From Alitta virens (lineage: Eukaryota; Annelida; Polychaeta; Phyllodocida; Nereididae): a DNA stretch of 64,000 nucleotides. The stretch spans positions 16,947,662-17,011,661 of the forward strand of contig OW028581.1 in the NCBI GenBank assembly GCA_932294295.1. The letters are read 5' to 3'. Numbering within the stretch: the stretch's first letter is position 1; each line of letters begins with the position of its first letter. Below, in pieces: positions 22,052-33,515 of this stretch. Under the pieces are notes generated by a model that saw nothing but the letters and a program-made list of their open reading frames with translations, was not told the origin of the DNA and made no database searches. Both the position numbers and the translations under genes were made by a program.

Positions 22052-24051
22052 CAGTATGACTCATATGGAATTGTCCATATTTCGCCGACATCACCCCAAA
22101 ACGCCCCAACACACGGCGAAAGGCCCCGCAAAGCTGATAGACATTCCTAACTAATTGGCTATAATTGATTGGCGGATGGTGTCGGCCTGTAGCGGCTCGT
22201 CGCGCCTCCTTGCCCCTTGTCACGGATATGACGATGGTGGGCTGCTGTGGAGGCTGGTCAGCAGCCCTTTTCCCTTATCATCCACATGTGTTTCTAATCT
22301 GTGTCAGATTTCCATTTTATTACATTCTGATAACTTTAAATGCAGGGGTGAAATGCATGACTCCATGACTTTACAAATTTCAAGGGTTTATTTTACATTA
22401 TTGGAGTTCTGTTATAAAGCACAGAAATTTTATTACACTGCTTTAGACTACTTTCATTCAGAAGATACAGAGATTTGAAATCATAATTCAGCCTTCTTAT
22501 TTTGTCTAACATGATATGTTGTGTAGTCATGAGAAATTGGATTATTAACAGTGATCAAAACATACTAGGCATTATGTTTGTTATATGTTTATTAATTGAA
22601 TATATTTAAAGGTTGGCTCGATCAGTACGAACTGCCTTCTTTTCTTTTTTTTTTCTTAATTGAGGCTTTTATTTAACCAAGGCAAACAAATAAAAGGTAA
22701 TCATTAAGAACACTGTAGATACATTTAAAGTAAATCTGTGTAATGGTATGGAAGGGGGTGAATTTTTTGAGATGCTGCCACTGCTGACAATGCACTGAGC
22801 AGAGAGGGGGTGAGCTGACCCCAGGCCAAGGGAGCCAATTAAATAGATAAGGCCCCAAAAACGCATAAACACATGTGCATCTTTAAAGATTATCAATACA
22901 GATATTAAGTCACACAACACAATAAAATATAAAGTGCATAGAACATAATAATGTACAAGCTAAAAGCAATACAAAGATAAACTAACAAAAGTTTCAGAAC
23001 TAAGAAAAGACTAACATTTAAGTGACCTCCAGAGTCCATAAGTAGGTCTAGTGTACAATATTTTAAAGTTAAGTATAGTTTATTTTTAACGTTTAAAAGA
23101 AATTCATGCGCTTTCTGGGCCAAGCAATTTGACCAGTAACCCCCCCCCCCCCATGGCAAGAGAAAACAGAAAATGTGTGACCTTATTGAGTTGTAGGTCA
23201 CATACGATGTATATTGCTGCATTCTCATTTGTATTTATTCCTTTTCACCGTGAATTTCACATTAAACACATTTTATTGCATTTAAAAAATTAAAAAATAA
23301 TCCTTAAAAAAGTTTGTTCACATTCCTGAATTATTGTTTAATATTATATATCGATTTTTATAGACATTTATTGACAGAAAAATATCAAATTGATACATGT
23401 GTCAGCATGACAAAATAATAAATGGCAAAAAAAACAAATTTAAAAAAAAAGTTAATGGAAATAAATGGATCAACAGTTAAATTAAATAAGTAGAGCTATA
23501 TTATAACACCGACTGACTGACTGACTGACTGACTGACTGACTGCTGTATCAATAATGCTAGCAAAGAATTTTAAACAAGCTTTGGTGCAGTCAATTACTG
23601 ACTGACTGACTGACTGACTAACTGACTAGATAAGGGCTTTGGTGCAGTCAATACTATGGAGCTAGTAGGTCATGATGGTAGAGGGTGGGCCAGTATCAGG
23701 AAAGGGCATGGGGTGGGCATAGGGTGTTAAAGAAAGGGTGACCTGATTAGGGCAAACTATTTCTAGGTCATTTTGCACTCAGCAGTTGTTTGGTCAGGAT
23801 TGACCTCATTTTTCCTTGTAAACAAAACTAGTACTAAAAAAACTCATGGATTTACCATTAGATGGATGCCATGGGGATTATATCAGCCATATTGTGTCAC
23901 TGAATCTCAAATGAAGACAACCAAGTTGGAGAATCAGAAAAACTTTTTTTTTTTGTCTGAAATAATATAGTGTGTCATAGATCACAGCAAGTTGGCTGTT
24001 TGTTCAACTATAGTTCACTTGAAAAATAATGTAGGTCTCTTGCCTGAATGT

Positions 24052-24107
<56 letters not shown>

Positions 24108-24437
24108 TTATGCAGGAAACAGGTGTCAATTGTTTGTCAAGTGCTGTTTATAACAAATGGAGTCTGTATTACTCATTCATTCATTCATTCATTCATTCAA
24201 TCATTCACTCATTCAATCATTCATTCATTCATTCATTCATTTAGGCTGTATATAGTCAGTATATCACATATATAGTCAGTTCATGGAGTCACAATTAAGA
24301 GACTCCATTGGTCGCTGGTCAGTCACAAAATTATTAGTCAGGCTATTACTCCTCTCTATCTCTGATCTCTGTCTTTGCCGTTGCTATAGCAACCATAGTT
24401 ATGATGAAGTTTTTTCTATCTATCTATCTACATGATA

Positions 24438-24478
<41 letters not shown>

Positions 24479-26246
24479 GTCTGTCTGTCTGTCTGTCTAG
24501 CTGTCGTGCTGTCTGTCGTGCTGTCTGTCGTGCTGTCTGTCGTGCTGTCTGTCGTGCTGTCTGTTGGTCTGTCTGTTGGTCTGTCTGTCTGTCTATCTAA
24601 TACAAAAAGTCAAAGTAGCCGTCATAAATAACAATGCTGACAGTTCCGAAATTGTGTGGTCTTAATTGTGAGGAGATGTTATTAGTGGTTTTAATATATA
24701 TGTTCAGTAGTCTTGATTGAACAGTGGATAATTGGGAGCTATTGTGACACGGTGTTAATAGAGAGGTGGTCTTGATAGTGGTTTTATTAGTGAGATTGTA
24801 TTTATATTGTGATTGTTCAAGATAACATAACTTTATTCATCAAACGTCGCATGATAGTTTAAACTATGTATTTCTAAATAATAATAACGCAGTTATCACT
24901 TCGTATAATCTTGCTTGAACTGGGTAAAGATGCTGTTTAATGTATTTAAATTTATTGATAATAAAGATATCTCAGGATCTACTGATCACATTGCAATGAA
25001 ATTTACATGGTCTTAATCCAGAAGATAAAAGCTACCCAATACAAATAGTGTCACTTACATCAAATGAAGAGGGAGAAAAATTATTGTTGTGACTCAAGAA
25101 TAGTAGAAACAGTACCCTTTGATCTTACTATGAACAATCAAGGGCCGTGATCGTGGAGACAAGGAGTGGAAACCGGGCACTGAAATTTCACGTTATCTTG
25201 TTTATCACCCCTTTTATTACCACAAATCACCCCCTAAATGACCGTCACATACCTCACTGTGGCACTGACAGGGTGATTATACACCCTTGTTGCAGTGACC
25301 TTGCATTGAAAACCCTCGAAGTTTAATATATCCTAAAATACATTCCGCTTAAATCAGAGATAATACAAGGTTTTAATAATTTGAAATCTTGATCATTAAA
25401 ATTCGGAAATATAGTAAATCATATACAATGTAAAAAGATTAAATCACCAGGTTTAATTGTGATGGAAACAGTATACATGTATTTTTTATATAAATTTCAG
25501 TGTGGTAAGCATTACCAAACTGCTTAATATATCATGGAAGTGTAAGAATTAAGCCCTTTCCTTTGCAATAATATTATTATCTATATACATGTATACATAG
25601 CTGCATGCATAAATTGTACATGCATAAAGTAAGGTTTTTGTTTTTAAACCAGGGATTGACATGTATGCTAGCCATAATTTTTACACTATTTGCTGTAATT
25701 GATTGTTGATTTATGTGACAAATTTACACTTATTCATACCTAAAAAATCAGTGAATTCTGCTAAACAACAACTGTTTTTGCTCATTTAAATGCAAATTTT
25801 TAGCTAAATAAGTGTGCATTTTGGCTCAGAATAATCATCTTTTCACGGGGAAAAAGCCAAAATAATTCTCTAGTGGAGAGGAATTTAACTCTTAAAAGGG
25901 GGTTTTCTACTCTTGTCTCCATGCTGTGATGCTGTGATGAAAGGGTTGCAGGGGTGTAAGTTTCAACCCCCTCTGCGCAATTAAAGGCCGATGATATCTA
26001 TATACCCCCATGATATCTAACACCTGCTCTTAAAGGGCCCAAGGTTTTGATGGGGTTAAAAGGGATAAAAGAAATGTTGGGGTATATCCCCGACAGTCCC
26101 CGCAGGTCGGCAAAAGTCGGAGAAAGGCCCCGTAAAGCAATTAGGCATCCCATGGGGGGTAAGCGCAATGCCCCGTTATAATCCGTGACATTCCGTGTCT
26201 CGCCGAAAGTCGGCGATACATGGACAATTCCATATGAGTCATACTG
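22052..26246. mobile_element. 4,195-bp TIR DNA transposon (non-autonomous) inside Gypsy-1 pol
   Basis: The ends are perfect 27-bp inverted repeats (22052-22078 and 26220-26246) starting CAGTATGACTCATATGGAAT. TA sits on each side (22050-22051 and 26247-26248), a Tc1/mariner-like arrangement. Subterminal TCGCCGAC-type motifs continue the similarity. A related string (gaaaggccccg...) occurs near both ends in direct orientation (about 22118 and 26121). No transposase is recognisable in any frame. The inside is non-coding and rich in microsatellites. Insert plus duplicated TA is 4,197 bp, divisible by three, so the pol halves stay in one frame. Confidence 0.85.
23142..24600. repeat. Microsatellite cluster inside the TIR element
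   Basis: A C-run near 23140-23153, GACT units (23508-23543 and 23597-23625), GATT units (24052-24107), ATTC units (24168-24241) and ATCT units (24417-24478) passing into GTCT. A 12-bp minisatellite TGTCTGTCGTGC follows (about 24500-24560). The open frame across this region is a low-complexity artefact. Confidence 0.85.
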
Positions 26247-28500
26247 TATGCACCTGACAGGTGGGACAGCGCAGCACCCTTTCTCGGACCTCTCTCCTCA
26301 TTCCAGGCCATACATACGCTTCCTGTATTTTGCGCATGGTTTTGACATGGGCCATGTGGCCCACCTCCTTGTGTGCTTGTTCGATCACTGCTGGACGAAA
26401 GGACTCAGGCAGTACCAACCTATGATACTCCGGGGCATATGAATAAGGCTTCTGGATCGAGTATAGGAGTCCCTTGATTATCTCATACTGACTGTCAGGG
26501 TCATTGCTCTCTCCCCATTGGCTCATGCCTTGCTGCTCTTTCTGTACTTGCATCGGATCCAACCCATCATCCAATATAGGAAGTGGCTCATCCTGGGGCA
26601 AGTCCTCCGGCAGTGTGTCTCCCATTCTCCATTCATCGATGTCATACGTATCAATGCCCTCTGGTCTGATCCTGGACAGCATGTCTGCCCTCACGTTTAG
26701 CTTTCCCTTTCGGTATTGGACCTTGCACCCGTATTCAGCCAACAACACCGCCCATCTTTGTATTTTAGTGTTCTGCATCTCGTTTGTGAAGAGAGATGTC
26801 AATGGCTTGTGGTCCGTGAACGTCTCGAACCTGGCTCCCCACAAATATGGCCTGAACACTTTCAGAGCTGTTATGACTGCATATGCCTCTCTTTCTATCG
26901 CCGCCCAGCGTCGCTGGGTGGTAGACAATAGACGAGACAGGTAGCTAATCGGGCGTTCGATCCCAGTCTCCATATCCCTTTGACACAATATGGCTCCAAT
27001 GGCTACGTCTGATGCATCGGTGTAAAGTAGATAGGGATCATGAGTTCGAGGATGCGCCATGACGTGGTCACTGATCAATAGTCCCTTCAAGCAATCGAAG
27101 CTGGCCTGTTCCACTCTGCCCCACTGGAATCTGGCATGTTTGCGAGTCAGTGCCACTAAGGGTTCTGACTCAGCAGCATAATTCGGCATGCAGGTCCGGT
27201 AGTAGCCTGTCATGCCTAGGAACGTGCGGATTTCCTTCACAGTTCTTGGAGAGCTCATGTTGGAGATAGCCGTGACTTTATCGGGATCTGCCCTCAATCC
27301 ATGGCCACTGACTACAAAGCCCAGCAGTTTCACTTCTCTTTGCCCAAAGACACATTTCTTGGGATTTAGAGTGAGATTGAATTGTCTGAATCGCTCTATT
27401 ACCTCCCTTAAATGCTGTCGATGGGACAAAATGTCAGGACTGTAGACGACTATGTCGTCCACATAGATCATACAGCTGACACCTATTAAACCATGCAGGA
27501 CCTCATCCATGGCCCTCTGGAATTGTGCTGTCGCGTTCGACAACCCCATCGGCATCGTAGTGAACTCGTAGAGACCTTTGTAACACACAAAGGCTGTCTT
27601 TTCCATGCTGGACTGCTCCAAGGGCAGCTGATAGAAACCAGACTTGAGATCCAAGGTGGTGTAAACCGAGGATCCATGCAGCTGGTCGAACACATCTTGA
27701 ATTAGAGGAACTGGATAACTGTCCTTTTTCGTGACATTGTTTACTTTAGTGAAATCGATGCAGAAGCGAGGGCCATCTGTGGGATCCTTCTTCTCCACAA
27801 GAACCACTGGGGACGCCCAAGGAGAGCGAGAGGGCACAATGATTCCTTGTGCCAAAAGTTCCTCCACCTTCTTGCCGAGAGCCTCTCTTTTCATATAGGG
27901 CACTCGATACGCCCTCTGCTTAATGGGAGGTCCAGTGGTCTCTATTCTCACGGCAATGGCTGGATGACGCCCCAATTGTTGTCCTGACGCCGCAAACACA
28001 TCCATGTTTCTTATCATACATTCTGCTACCTCCTGGGCGGCCTGAATCTCCTCCGGGGTTTGTGGCGCCGGGTTCACCAGTAACATTTCACCTTCCTGCT
28101 CACATTGATTTGGGGAAGGGACCAATGGAAAGGTCCTTCCCCTCCATATCAGCTGCCCAGCCGCGTAATCCACCGAGGCCCCCTCCATTCTCATGATGTC
28201 CCTTCCCAAGATTGCTGGGTGTGGAATCCCTTCCACTACCACCACTTGGATCACTCCGACTCGGTCCTCCAACATTTGGGTCCTCCCACATACCTGCAGT
28301 TCATGACCGGTGATCCCTTGTAATCCTTGGGTTGCCCTTACTATGGGCTGCCTCCTCATTCCTAAACATATATTTTTGAATTCCTGGCGCCGCAGCACTG
28401 TGCGCGCTGCTCCAGTGTCTACTAGGGCCCTTATGTGGTGACCATGAAGCCTGAGCTCCACGAAGGCCCTGCAGTCCGCTGCGGCGCTTAGCGGCCCCCC
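26247..28500 (-). pseudogene. pol: Gypsy-1 pol, protease to integrase zinc finger
   Basis: A long frame in -1 relative to gag. There is no ATG near its start (first usable codon GTG at 28461), so entry by frameshift at 28494-28500 is likely. Counting from 28461, the aspartic protease has VDTGA (D15). Reverse transcriptase spans about 170-345 with YVDD at 333-336. RNase H shows YTDAS, IEREAY and FTDHKPL. The integrase HHCC zinc finger (HKEVGHMAHVK...CPTCQ) ends the frame where the TIR element begins. All catalytic motifs are present, so apart from the insertion this half looks undamaged. Confidence 0.87.
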
Positions 28501-29546
28501 TGGGCGTGTTGATGACTGCCCATGTTGCCTCCTCTGTTATTAGGACGTGAGCTCCTGCAATCTCTGCGCAGGTGGCCCACTCTGTCGCAGCCTGCACACA
28601 CAGGCCTTCCATCCTCTGTGAACTTGAGTGGGGGTCGCTCACCCGTGTTTCTTGGCCCCCTCCTCGCTCCTCCCCTGTCATAATCAGCTCCCTGTCCCTC
28701 TGACTTGTCCGAGTTTCGGCCAGGAGATTTCTTCATGGCTGCCATAAATTTCGTAAATTCCCTGGACATGCCATCCACCCGCCTAGTCAGTTCATCGATC
28801 CGATCCTTCTTCGGAGCTTCCATCCTGACTTCTCTTGGTGGTCCTAGAGCACCGATCTCCATGGGCTCCTCTTGAATTTCCTCCGGAGCACAGCCATGTA
28901 GAGCCCGGTGTAGTCTATAGTCACTACCCTCATGTTTGCTCACCTGCTCCATCGCGTCTACGTAGTCGGCTGGATCGCTCATCCTCACCACTCTCTCTAC
29001 CAGCTGCTTGTCCTTCAGTCCTCGCAAATAAGCCCCCAGGAGGATGCGTTGCTGATCGGCATTTCGCTGGGCCTTTGGATACCCTAGATCGGCTGCTTCC
29101 CTGAACCTTCGCCCATAGGCGGCGGACGTCTCATAGGAGCCTAGTTGGATTTTCTCCACCTCGTCACGGAGTCTGTCTTCTTCGTGCTTTGACAGAAAAG
29201 TGTCGGAGAGGTGCTTTCTGAGGTCGGCCCAGACCGCTAGATTTCGATCGTTCAAGGAGGTCAGGTGTCTCTCCAGTTCTGCCCTCAGGTGTCCCTCCGC
29301 TGTCTGTGAGGCGACATATACCGTGAAGCCAGTGTACGGCTCCGTGAGCTCCACATCCAAAAACCATTGCCGCAATCTTCTTGTGGAGGAGCCATCACAC
29401 TTGGCTACCCGCTTGGCCTGTGCATCTGCCTTGGCGCGCTCTGAATTTTCTTTCGCCTGATTGCTCTGATGCTTCAATAGATCCGCCGTGGAGGCGATCC
29501 CATCCCTCTGGATCTTGGAATAATGCTGGAACTGTTCCGCATTCAT
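28488..29546 (-). CDS. gag: Gag polyprotein of Gypsy-1
   Basis: 352 residues from the ATG at 29546 (a GTG two codons upstream is not needed). It has a central capsid-like region with RRLRQWFLDVEL, FLSKHEEDRLRDEVEKIQ and SYETSAAYGRRFREAADLGY, as in Gypsy gag retrotransposon domains. A single CCHC zinc knuckle follows (CAGCDRVGHLRRDC, about residues 317-330). The protein assembles the particle and binds RNA. The stop TAA (28488-28490) follows the G GGG GGC heptamer by one codon, and pol lies in the -1 frame. Confidence 0.9.
   Translation of the reverse strand: MNAEQFQHYSKIQRDGIASTADLLKHQSNQAKENSERAKADAQAKRVAKCDGSSTRRLRQWFLDVELTEPYTGFTVYVASQTAEGHLRAELERHLTSLNDRNLAVWADLRKHLSDTFLSKHEEDRLRDEVEKIQLGSYETSAAYGRRFREAADLGYPKAQRNADQQRILLGAYLRGLKDKQLVERVVRMSDPADYVDAMEQVSKHEGSDYRLHRALHGCAPEEIQEEPMEIGALGPPREVRMEAPKKDRIDELTRRVDGMSREFTKFMAAMKKSPGRNSDKSEGQGADYDRGGARRGPRNTGERPPLKFTEDGRPVCAGCDRVGHLRRDCRSSRPNNRGGNMGSHQHAQGGR
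28494..28500 (-). promoter_or_regulatory. Putative -1 ribosomal frameshift site, Gypsy-1 gag/pol
   Basis: The heptamer G GGG GGC fits the X XXY YYZ rule in the gag frame and lies one codon before the gag stop. The same heptamer occupies the same place in Gypsy-2 (41126-41132). GC-rich sequence downstream could form a stimulatory structure. Confidence 0.6.
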
Positions 29547-29797
29547 TTTCACGTTTGTCAGTAACCTTGCACCTGTGTCCTCCTTCCTTTGTCTAGTCTA
29601 GCAACTCGAACCGGTCTCAACCACTGCTAGTTCATCAAGCACTCTCAACAATGGGTTTGTGACAAACACACCAATTGTAGTACTACCTCTGGCATTGAGA
29701 GACCTTCCTTCTCACCTTGATTCCACTGTTGCAGTTTGGTGGATGCATTATTTTGTACATATCCCATAATGGATTGGGGTGTCTTCATTCCAGATAG

Positions 29798-29816
29798 AAT
29801 CACGTCGGGGTCACCA
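29798..29816 (-). promoter_or_regulatory. Primer binding site, tRNA-Trp type (Gypsy-1)
   Basis: The minus strand reads TGGTGACCCCGACGTGATT two bases inside the 5' LTR. This is complementary to the 3' end of animal tRNA-Trp, including CCA. Confidence 0.85.
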
Positions 29817-29818
29817 GT

Positions 29819-30763
29819 TGTAAAGTATCCAGTGTCCTAGGTTGTAGAATTCCATGTAAAGTATTGCTGTAGCTCAGCAGCATAAGTCCAATTCCTTGGT
29901 TCAACACAATAATAACAAAGTCATGAGTTTTGGGTCAGACTAGTCAGATTGGCTAAAATCAAAGATGCCTCTCTTCCCACATGTTTATTCATTTATACCA
30001 GTCAGGGCTTCATGGCCCCTCCCAGAATCCAGGCCCTGCCACAATTGGCTGGAGGCCCACATCCAATAATAACACTCACATTTAAATACAATTCCTACTT
30101 TCCTCATCTCCCCTAGTTGGTATTTGCCAGAATATTTCCAGACCTTCCCTAGTGGGTTTTGCCCCACACCTGCATCAGGATGCTCATTAAACCATGGCAA
30201 CTCAGATGCCTACAATGCATTGGTGCTAGACAATGGTCAGTGGTCCTGCATTCCCACCATTAGCAATCCCAGTCTGTTGAGCCAGGTCTTTGTGCCTGTT
30301 CCCCAAGGGGTGTCAAAGCCATATACCTGAGGTAGCATTTTGTATCCAGCTGCCAAGTGACCATTGTCCAATACAGTCAAGACCTCTGGCTGACCCCTAC
30401 AGTCCCTCCTCCTTTGTCAGGACTATGCTCCTTAAGTCCTTTGTCCAACTGCCCCATTGTCCCCAACAAGAGCTACAAAGGAATTCCTCCAGCAGACCAA
30501 CACATTATACATATATACAAACACACTCTTAACTGACATTTCATATTTGCTTATAGTCTACCTGTACATTGCACAACTGAGCTTTACTATATTCACAATT
30601 GATAACACATTTTGACATACATATATTCATTGCATTGATCTTGACATCTTCAGACATACCCATCATGTCTGACATATGCCTAAACTTGCTTCATGCTAAT
30701 TTATACATTAATCATATTTTGGGTCATCATCTCAACTGGATTAAAGAGCCTCTGCTTTTTACA
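29819..30763 (-). repeat. 5' LTR of Gypsy-1 (945 bp)
   Basis: Apparently identical to 17096-18040. It should hold the promoter and transcription start, but no TATA box was assigned with confidence. Confidence 0.93.
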
Positions 30764-31070
30764 ACGTGTCTTAAAAGTTAAAACAAGAACAGCTTCAGGA
30801 ACAATATGCCTTAAATCTTGAAAATCAAGATAGCAGACAACTTTCTAATAAGTTCATTAACGTGAGTATCAAATCTCAATTGTTTTCAATGTGAACTAGT
30901 AAGTATTTAGTACACTGAACATTTTCAATTATAGAATGATCTAAATTTACGGACTCAGAGAGCTCATTGTTCTGATATGCATTTTAGCTTCGATCACATA
31001 AACAAGATTCAAACCAGTGTGATTCAATATTGTGTACACAATATTTGCTCAGATATATCTACTACATGGA
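30764..31070 (-). mobile_element. LINE remnant, right flank of Gypsy-1
   Basis: Read on the minus strand with stops and shifts, it resembles the LINE region just upstream of the part at 16969-17095: IIENVQCTKYL, a VNELIRKLSAI-like stretch, then a LTFK-like end. It joins that part across the ACGT duplication. Confidence 0.6.
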
Positions 31071-32036
31071 AATCAAAATCATCAATTGGTAAACCTGGGA
31101 TTATATGGCAGACCTCCCACAAACATTCAGTGAGCATGCAATGAGTCAAATTTGCCTTTTCCAGTGTGGTTTCCAAACTTTGTCAACCTCATTATTACGT
31201 CGGCACATAGGCCAAGGTTAAATATCACTAAGGCAATACAGCTTGTCATATTATCTAGGAATGGAATTTCTGGGTTCACAGCTAGCAGTGGCTATTGTCT
31301 AGAACACAGAAGTATAAAATTTGATATGTGTTTCAAAAAGATCAAAGGTATAACATTGATTGAAATACATATAGATTGACATACGTTTGTAACTCCTTGA
31401 GCTTATAATTTTCACTTATACATAAAAGGCCTACTAAGAAAAGAGTTTTTCTTTTTACAAACAGAATTAGCTGCCTGTTTCAAAATGCTTGCACAGATCC
31501 AACCTATATGAAGCTTTACAGCTGAGCATGCACATTTCATAATGTAGATGGGCATGTTATATTGTGTTTAATATACAGCTACCCCTAGTTGTTTTTATTG
31601 TCTGAATGCTTTTTAGATAAACTCAATTAATCAAAACGTGCACAGACAACATTAACTTTAATACATGCCCTGCTATTAAATTTAATAAGTCATGAGGTAG
31701 ATTCATCAAGAAGTAATAGCTAGCAAAGGAAATAAGCTAGAGAGAAAAAAAAAGAGAATGGATGAAAGTAAAGACATTGAAAGATTGCATACTGCAATTC
31801 AGTGATACGTGTGAGGGTTTAATTGCCCATTTTCCCCGTATTGATGGCAATTTCAGTACGGTGAGGCCTATGTTTACATGTTTAAGCCACTCTTATTAAT
31901 AAGCTCTTGACCATTGAAATTTAGGTCCTCTTAACTGATTGATTGATTTATTGGGCTTAATTGAATTTAGTTCAATTGACTGTCTCTTAAAAATCATCTA
32001 GTGTCATACTTAATGCTAACCACAGTAATGTACTTA

Positions 32037-32213
32037 TGAAAATGTGATATCTAAAATTAAGAGAGAACATAAGAGAATTATTATTGGTACTGACCAAAAT
32101 CTAGACTACTTGAAAATCAATTCTATGAAATTCTTTGACATAAATTTGACTCATAACCTTATACCAACTATATGCAAACCTACACGAGAAACTCACAATT
32201 CAGCCACGTTTAA
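32037..32213 (+). mobile_element. LINE-2 endonuclease fragment
   Basis: It matches about 34097-34265 of LINE-2 almost exactly, apart from a small internal gap where LINE-2 has AACGTCCATAATAATA and a short extra insertion near 32185. It is a truncated relative. Confidence 0.8.
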
Positions 32214-32316
32214 ATAAGTTAAACATTCATAGCAATTTATAGAAGGCAGGAATACATATATCTAGATTTTTTTAAATCCGAAAACAATTGACCAAAATCT
32301 TTTTTACACATCTTTG

Positions 32317-32418
32317 TAGATAATTGCTAATTGCAATTCACACTTGACACTTTGGCCTGAACGTATAGATATACTCAGGGCAAGGTGTCAAGTGTGAATT
32401 GCAATTAGCAATTATCTA
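32317..32418. mobile_element. Hairpin MITE, TA-flanked
   Basis: Perfect inverted arms (32317-32350 and 32385-32418) starting TAGATAATTGCTAATTGCAA, with a 34-bp centre. If the outer TA is the target duplication, the element is 98 bp. It would fold into a long hairpin. Confidence 0.65.
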
Positions 32419-32612
32419 ATAAGTCCTTATTGCATAATTACAATTATGATCTAACTAATTTCAAGTATGGATAACGGAGCTGTAGGTATTTATCTATAAA
32501 TAATTAGGCCTGTCTTCTGTCGGACTAACGACCCGTCTGATAAACTAACCGTTGGACTAGCGACAGTTCGGATTAATGAACCGTCGGAATAATGGGCTGT
32601 AACCTATTTTTA

Positions 32613-32699
32613 CAATATTCATGAGAAGGTCTTAATCTTTTCATCTAAGATGTTGACCATCTAAATAAAAAAAAAATTAAGACCTTCTCATGAATATTG
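32613..32699. repeat. Inverted repeat, 24-bp perfect arms
   Basis: Arms at 32613-32636 and 32676-32699 (CAATATTCATGAGAAGGTCT...) are separated by 39 bp that include an A-run. No clear target duplication. Confidence 0.65.
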
Positions 32700-33309
32700 C
32701 AAGGGCGAGGTTCTAATTTCATGAAAGTTCTACTGTTCAAATCCTGAGGATGTAGTCAATAACACTAGAAAATATACTATTCATGCCATGGTTTTGAGAA
32801 TGTAATTACTTAAGGCTGTTTTGAGTAACATTTCTTGAACCCATTTCTCTCTCAAACAAAATTTATTTCAAACATACAAAACTGCTGTATAGGCCTTATT
32901 TAAATGCAAATCATGACAATTACAACAAAAGTTTAATTCCTCTTTAAAAGATCGACAATTAAGTACATAATCGCACTTTTTTTTCTTATTGAAGATAGTA
33001 CTTCATCACTCAACTGTGTGTATTGCACTGTATATATTCAAATGAAAACATATTCTATTTAGGCCTATTCGTTTATTAATTTACCTATTTATTTATTGTA
33101 AACATGTCTTTTTGTGCCCTTGAAATTCTTCAATAAAACCGATTAATTGCAATTAATTCATAAAAGGTGAGGGTTTAATTAATGACAGCTAACCACTTGA
33201 CTTCTACAGATTGTAATTTTTTGTTCAGAATCTCCTGTTGTATGGGCCTAATTAGTCAATGAAAGAGGGATACATTGCACTTGTTAAATGCAATTTATTT
33301 TGGTAATTT

Positions 33310-33515
33310 GCCCTTGCCTGGCCATCCGTCATCCGCAAAAATCGCCCCCCTATCCGTATCGCCAAAATACGGACTGCGGATGACGGACAACGGATGAAAA
33401 AACGTATTTATGGAAAGTAATTACTTAAAATCAAAGGGATGCGTATCCTGTCCGTATACGGACGTACGGATGACGGATATACGGACAGAAAAAACGGACA
33501 TATGGAAAGCCAGCT
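33310..33515 (-). repeat. CCGTCATCCGT-word tract, copy B
   Basis: CpG-rich tract of repeated ATCCGTCATCCG, TACGGAC and GGATGACGGA words. It ends GGACATATGGAAAGCCAGC, the reverse complement of the start of the tract at 15533. Confidence 0.6.

Larger units (their letters stand above)
17096..30763 (-). mobile_element. Gypsy-1: env-bearing LTR retrotransposon (errantivirus-like)
   Basis: A complete 13,668-bp insertion read on the minus strand. It has 945-bp LTRs (29819-30763 and 17096-18040) starting TG and ending CA, flanked by ACGT on both sides (17092-17095 and 30764-30767). The order is PBS, gag, pol (protease, reverse transcriptase, RNase H, integrase) and env. A 4,195-bp TIR element at 22052-26246 interrupts pol, so the element proper is about 9.5 kb. 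The two LTRs look identical by reading, so insertion is very recent. A reverse transcriptase before the integrase and an F-type env place it with Metaviridae of the errantivirus-like kind. Confidence 0.93.

Noticed and set aside
24401..24631. Open frame rich in LSVVLSVV
   Set aside because: It is a translation of ATCT/GTCT repeats inside the TIR element.
32317..32418. Possible CRISPR-like or attachment-site structure
   Set aside because: A single perfect inverted repeat with TA ends in an animal intron fits a miniature transposon. There is no repeat-spacer array.
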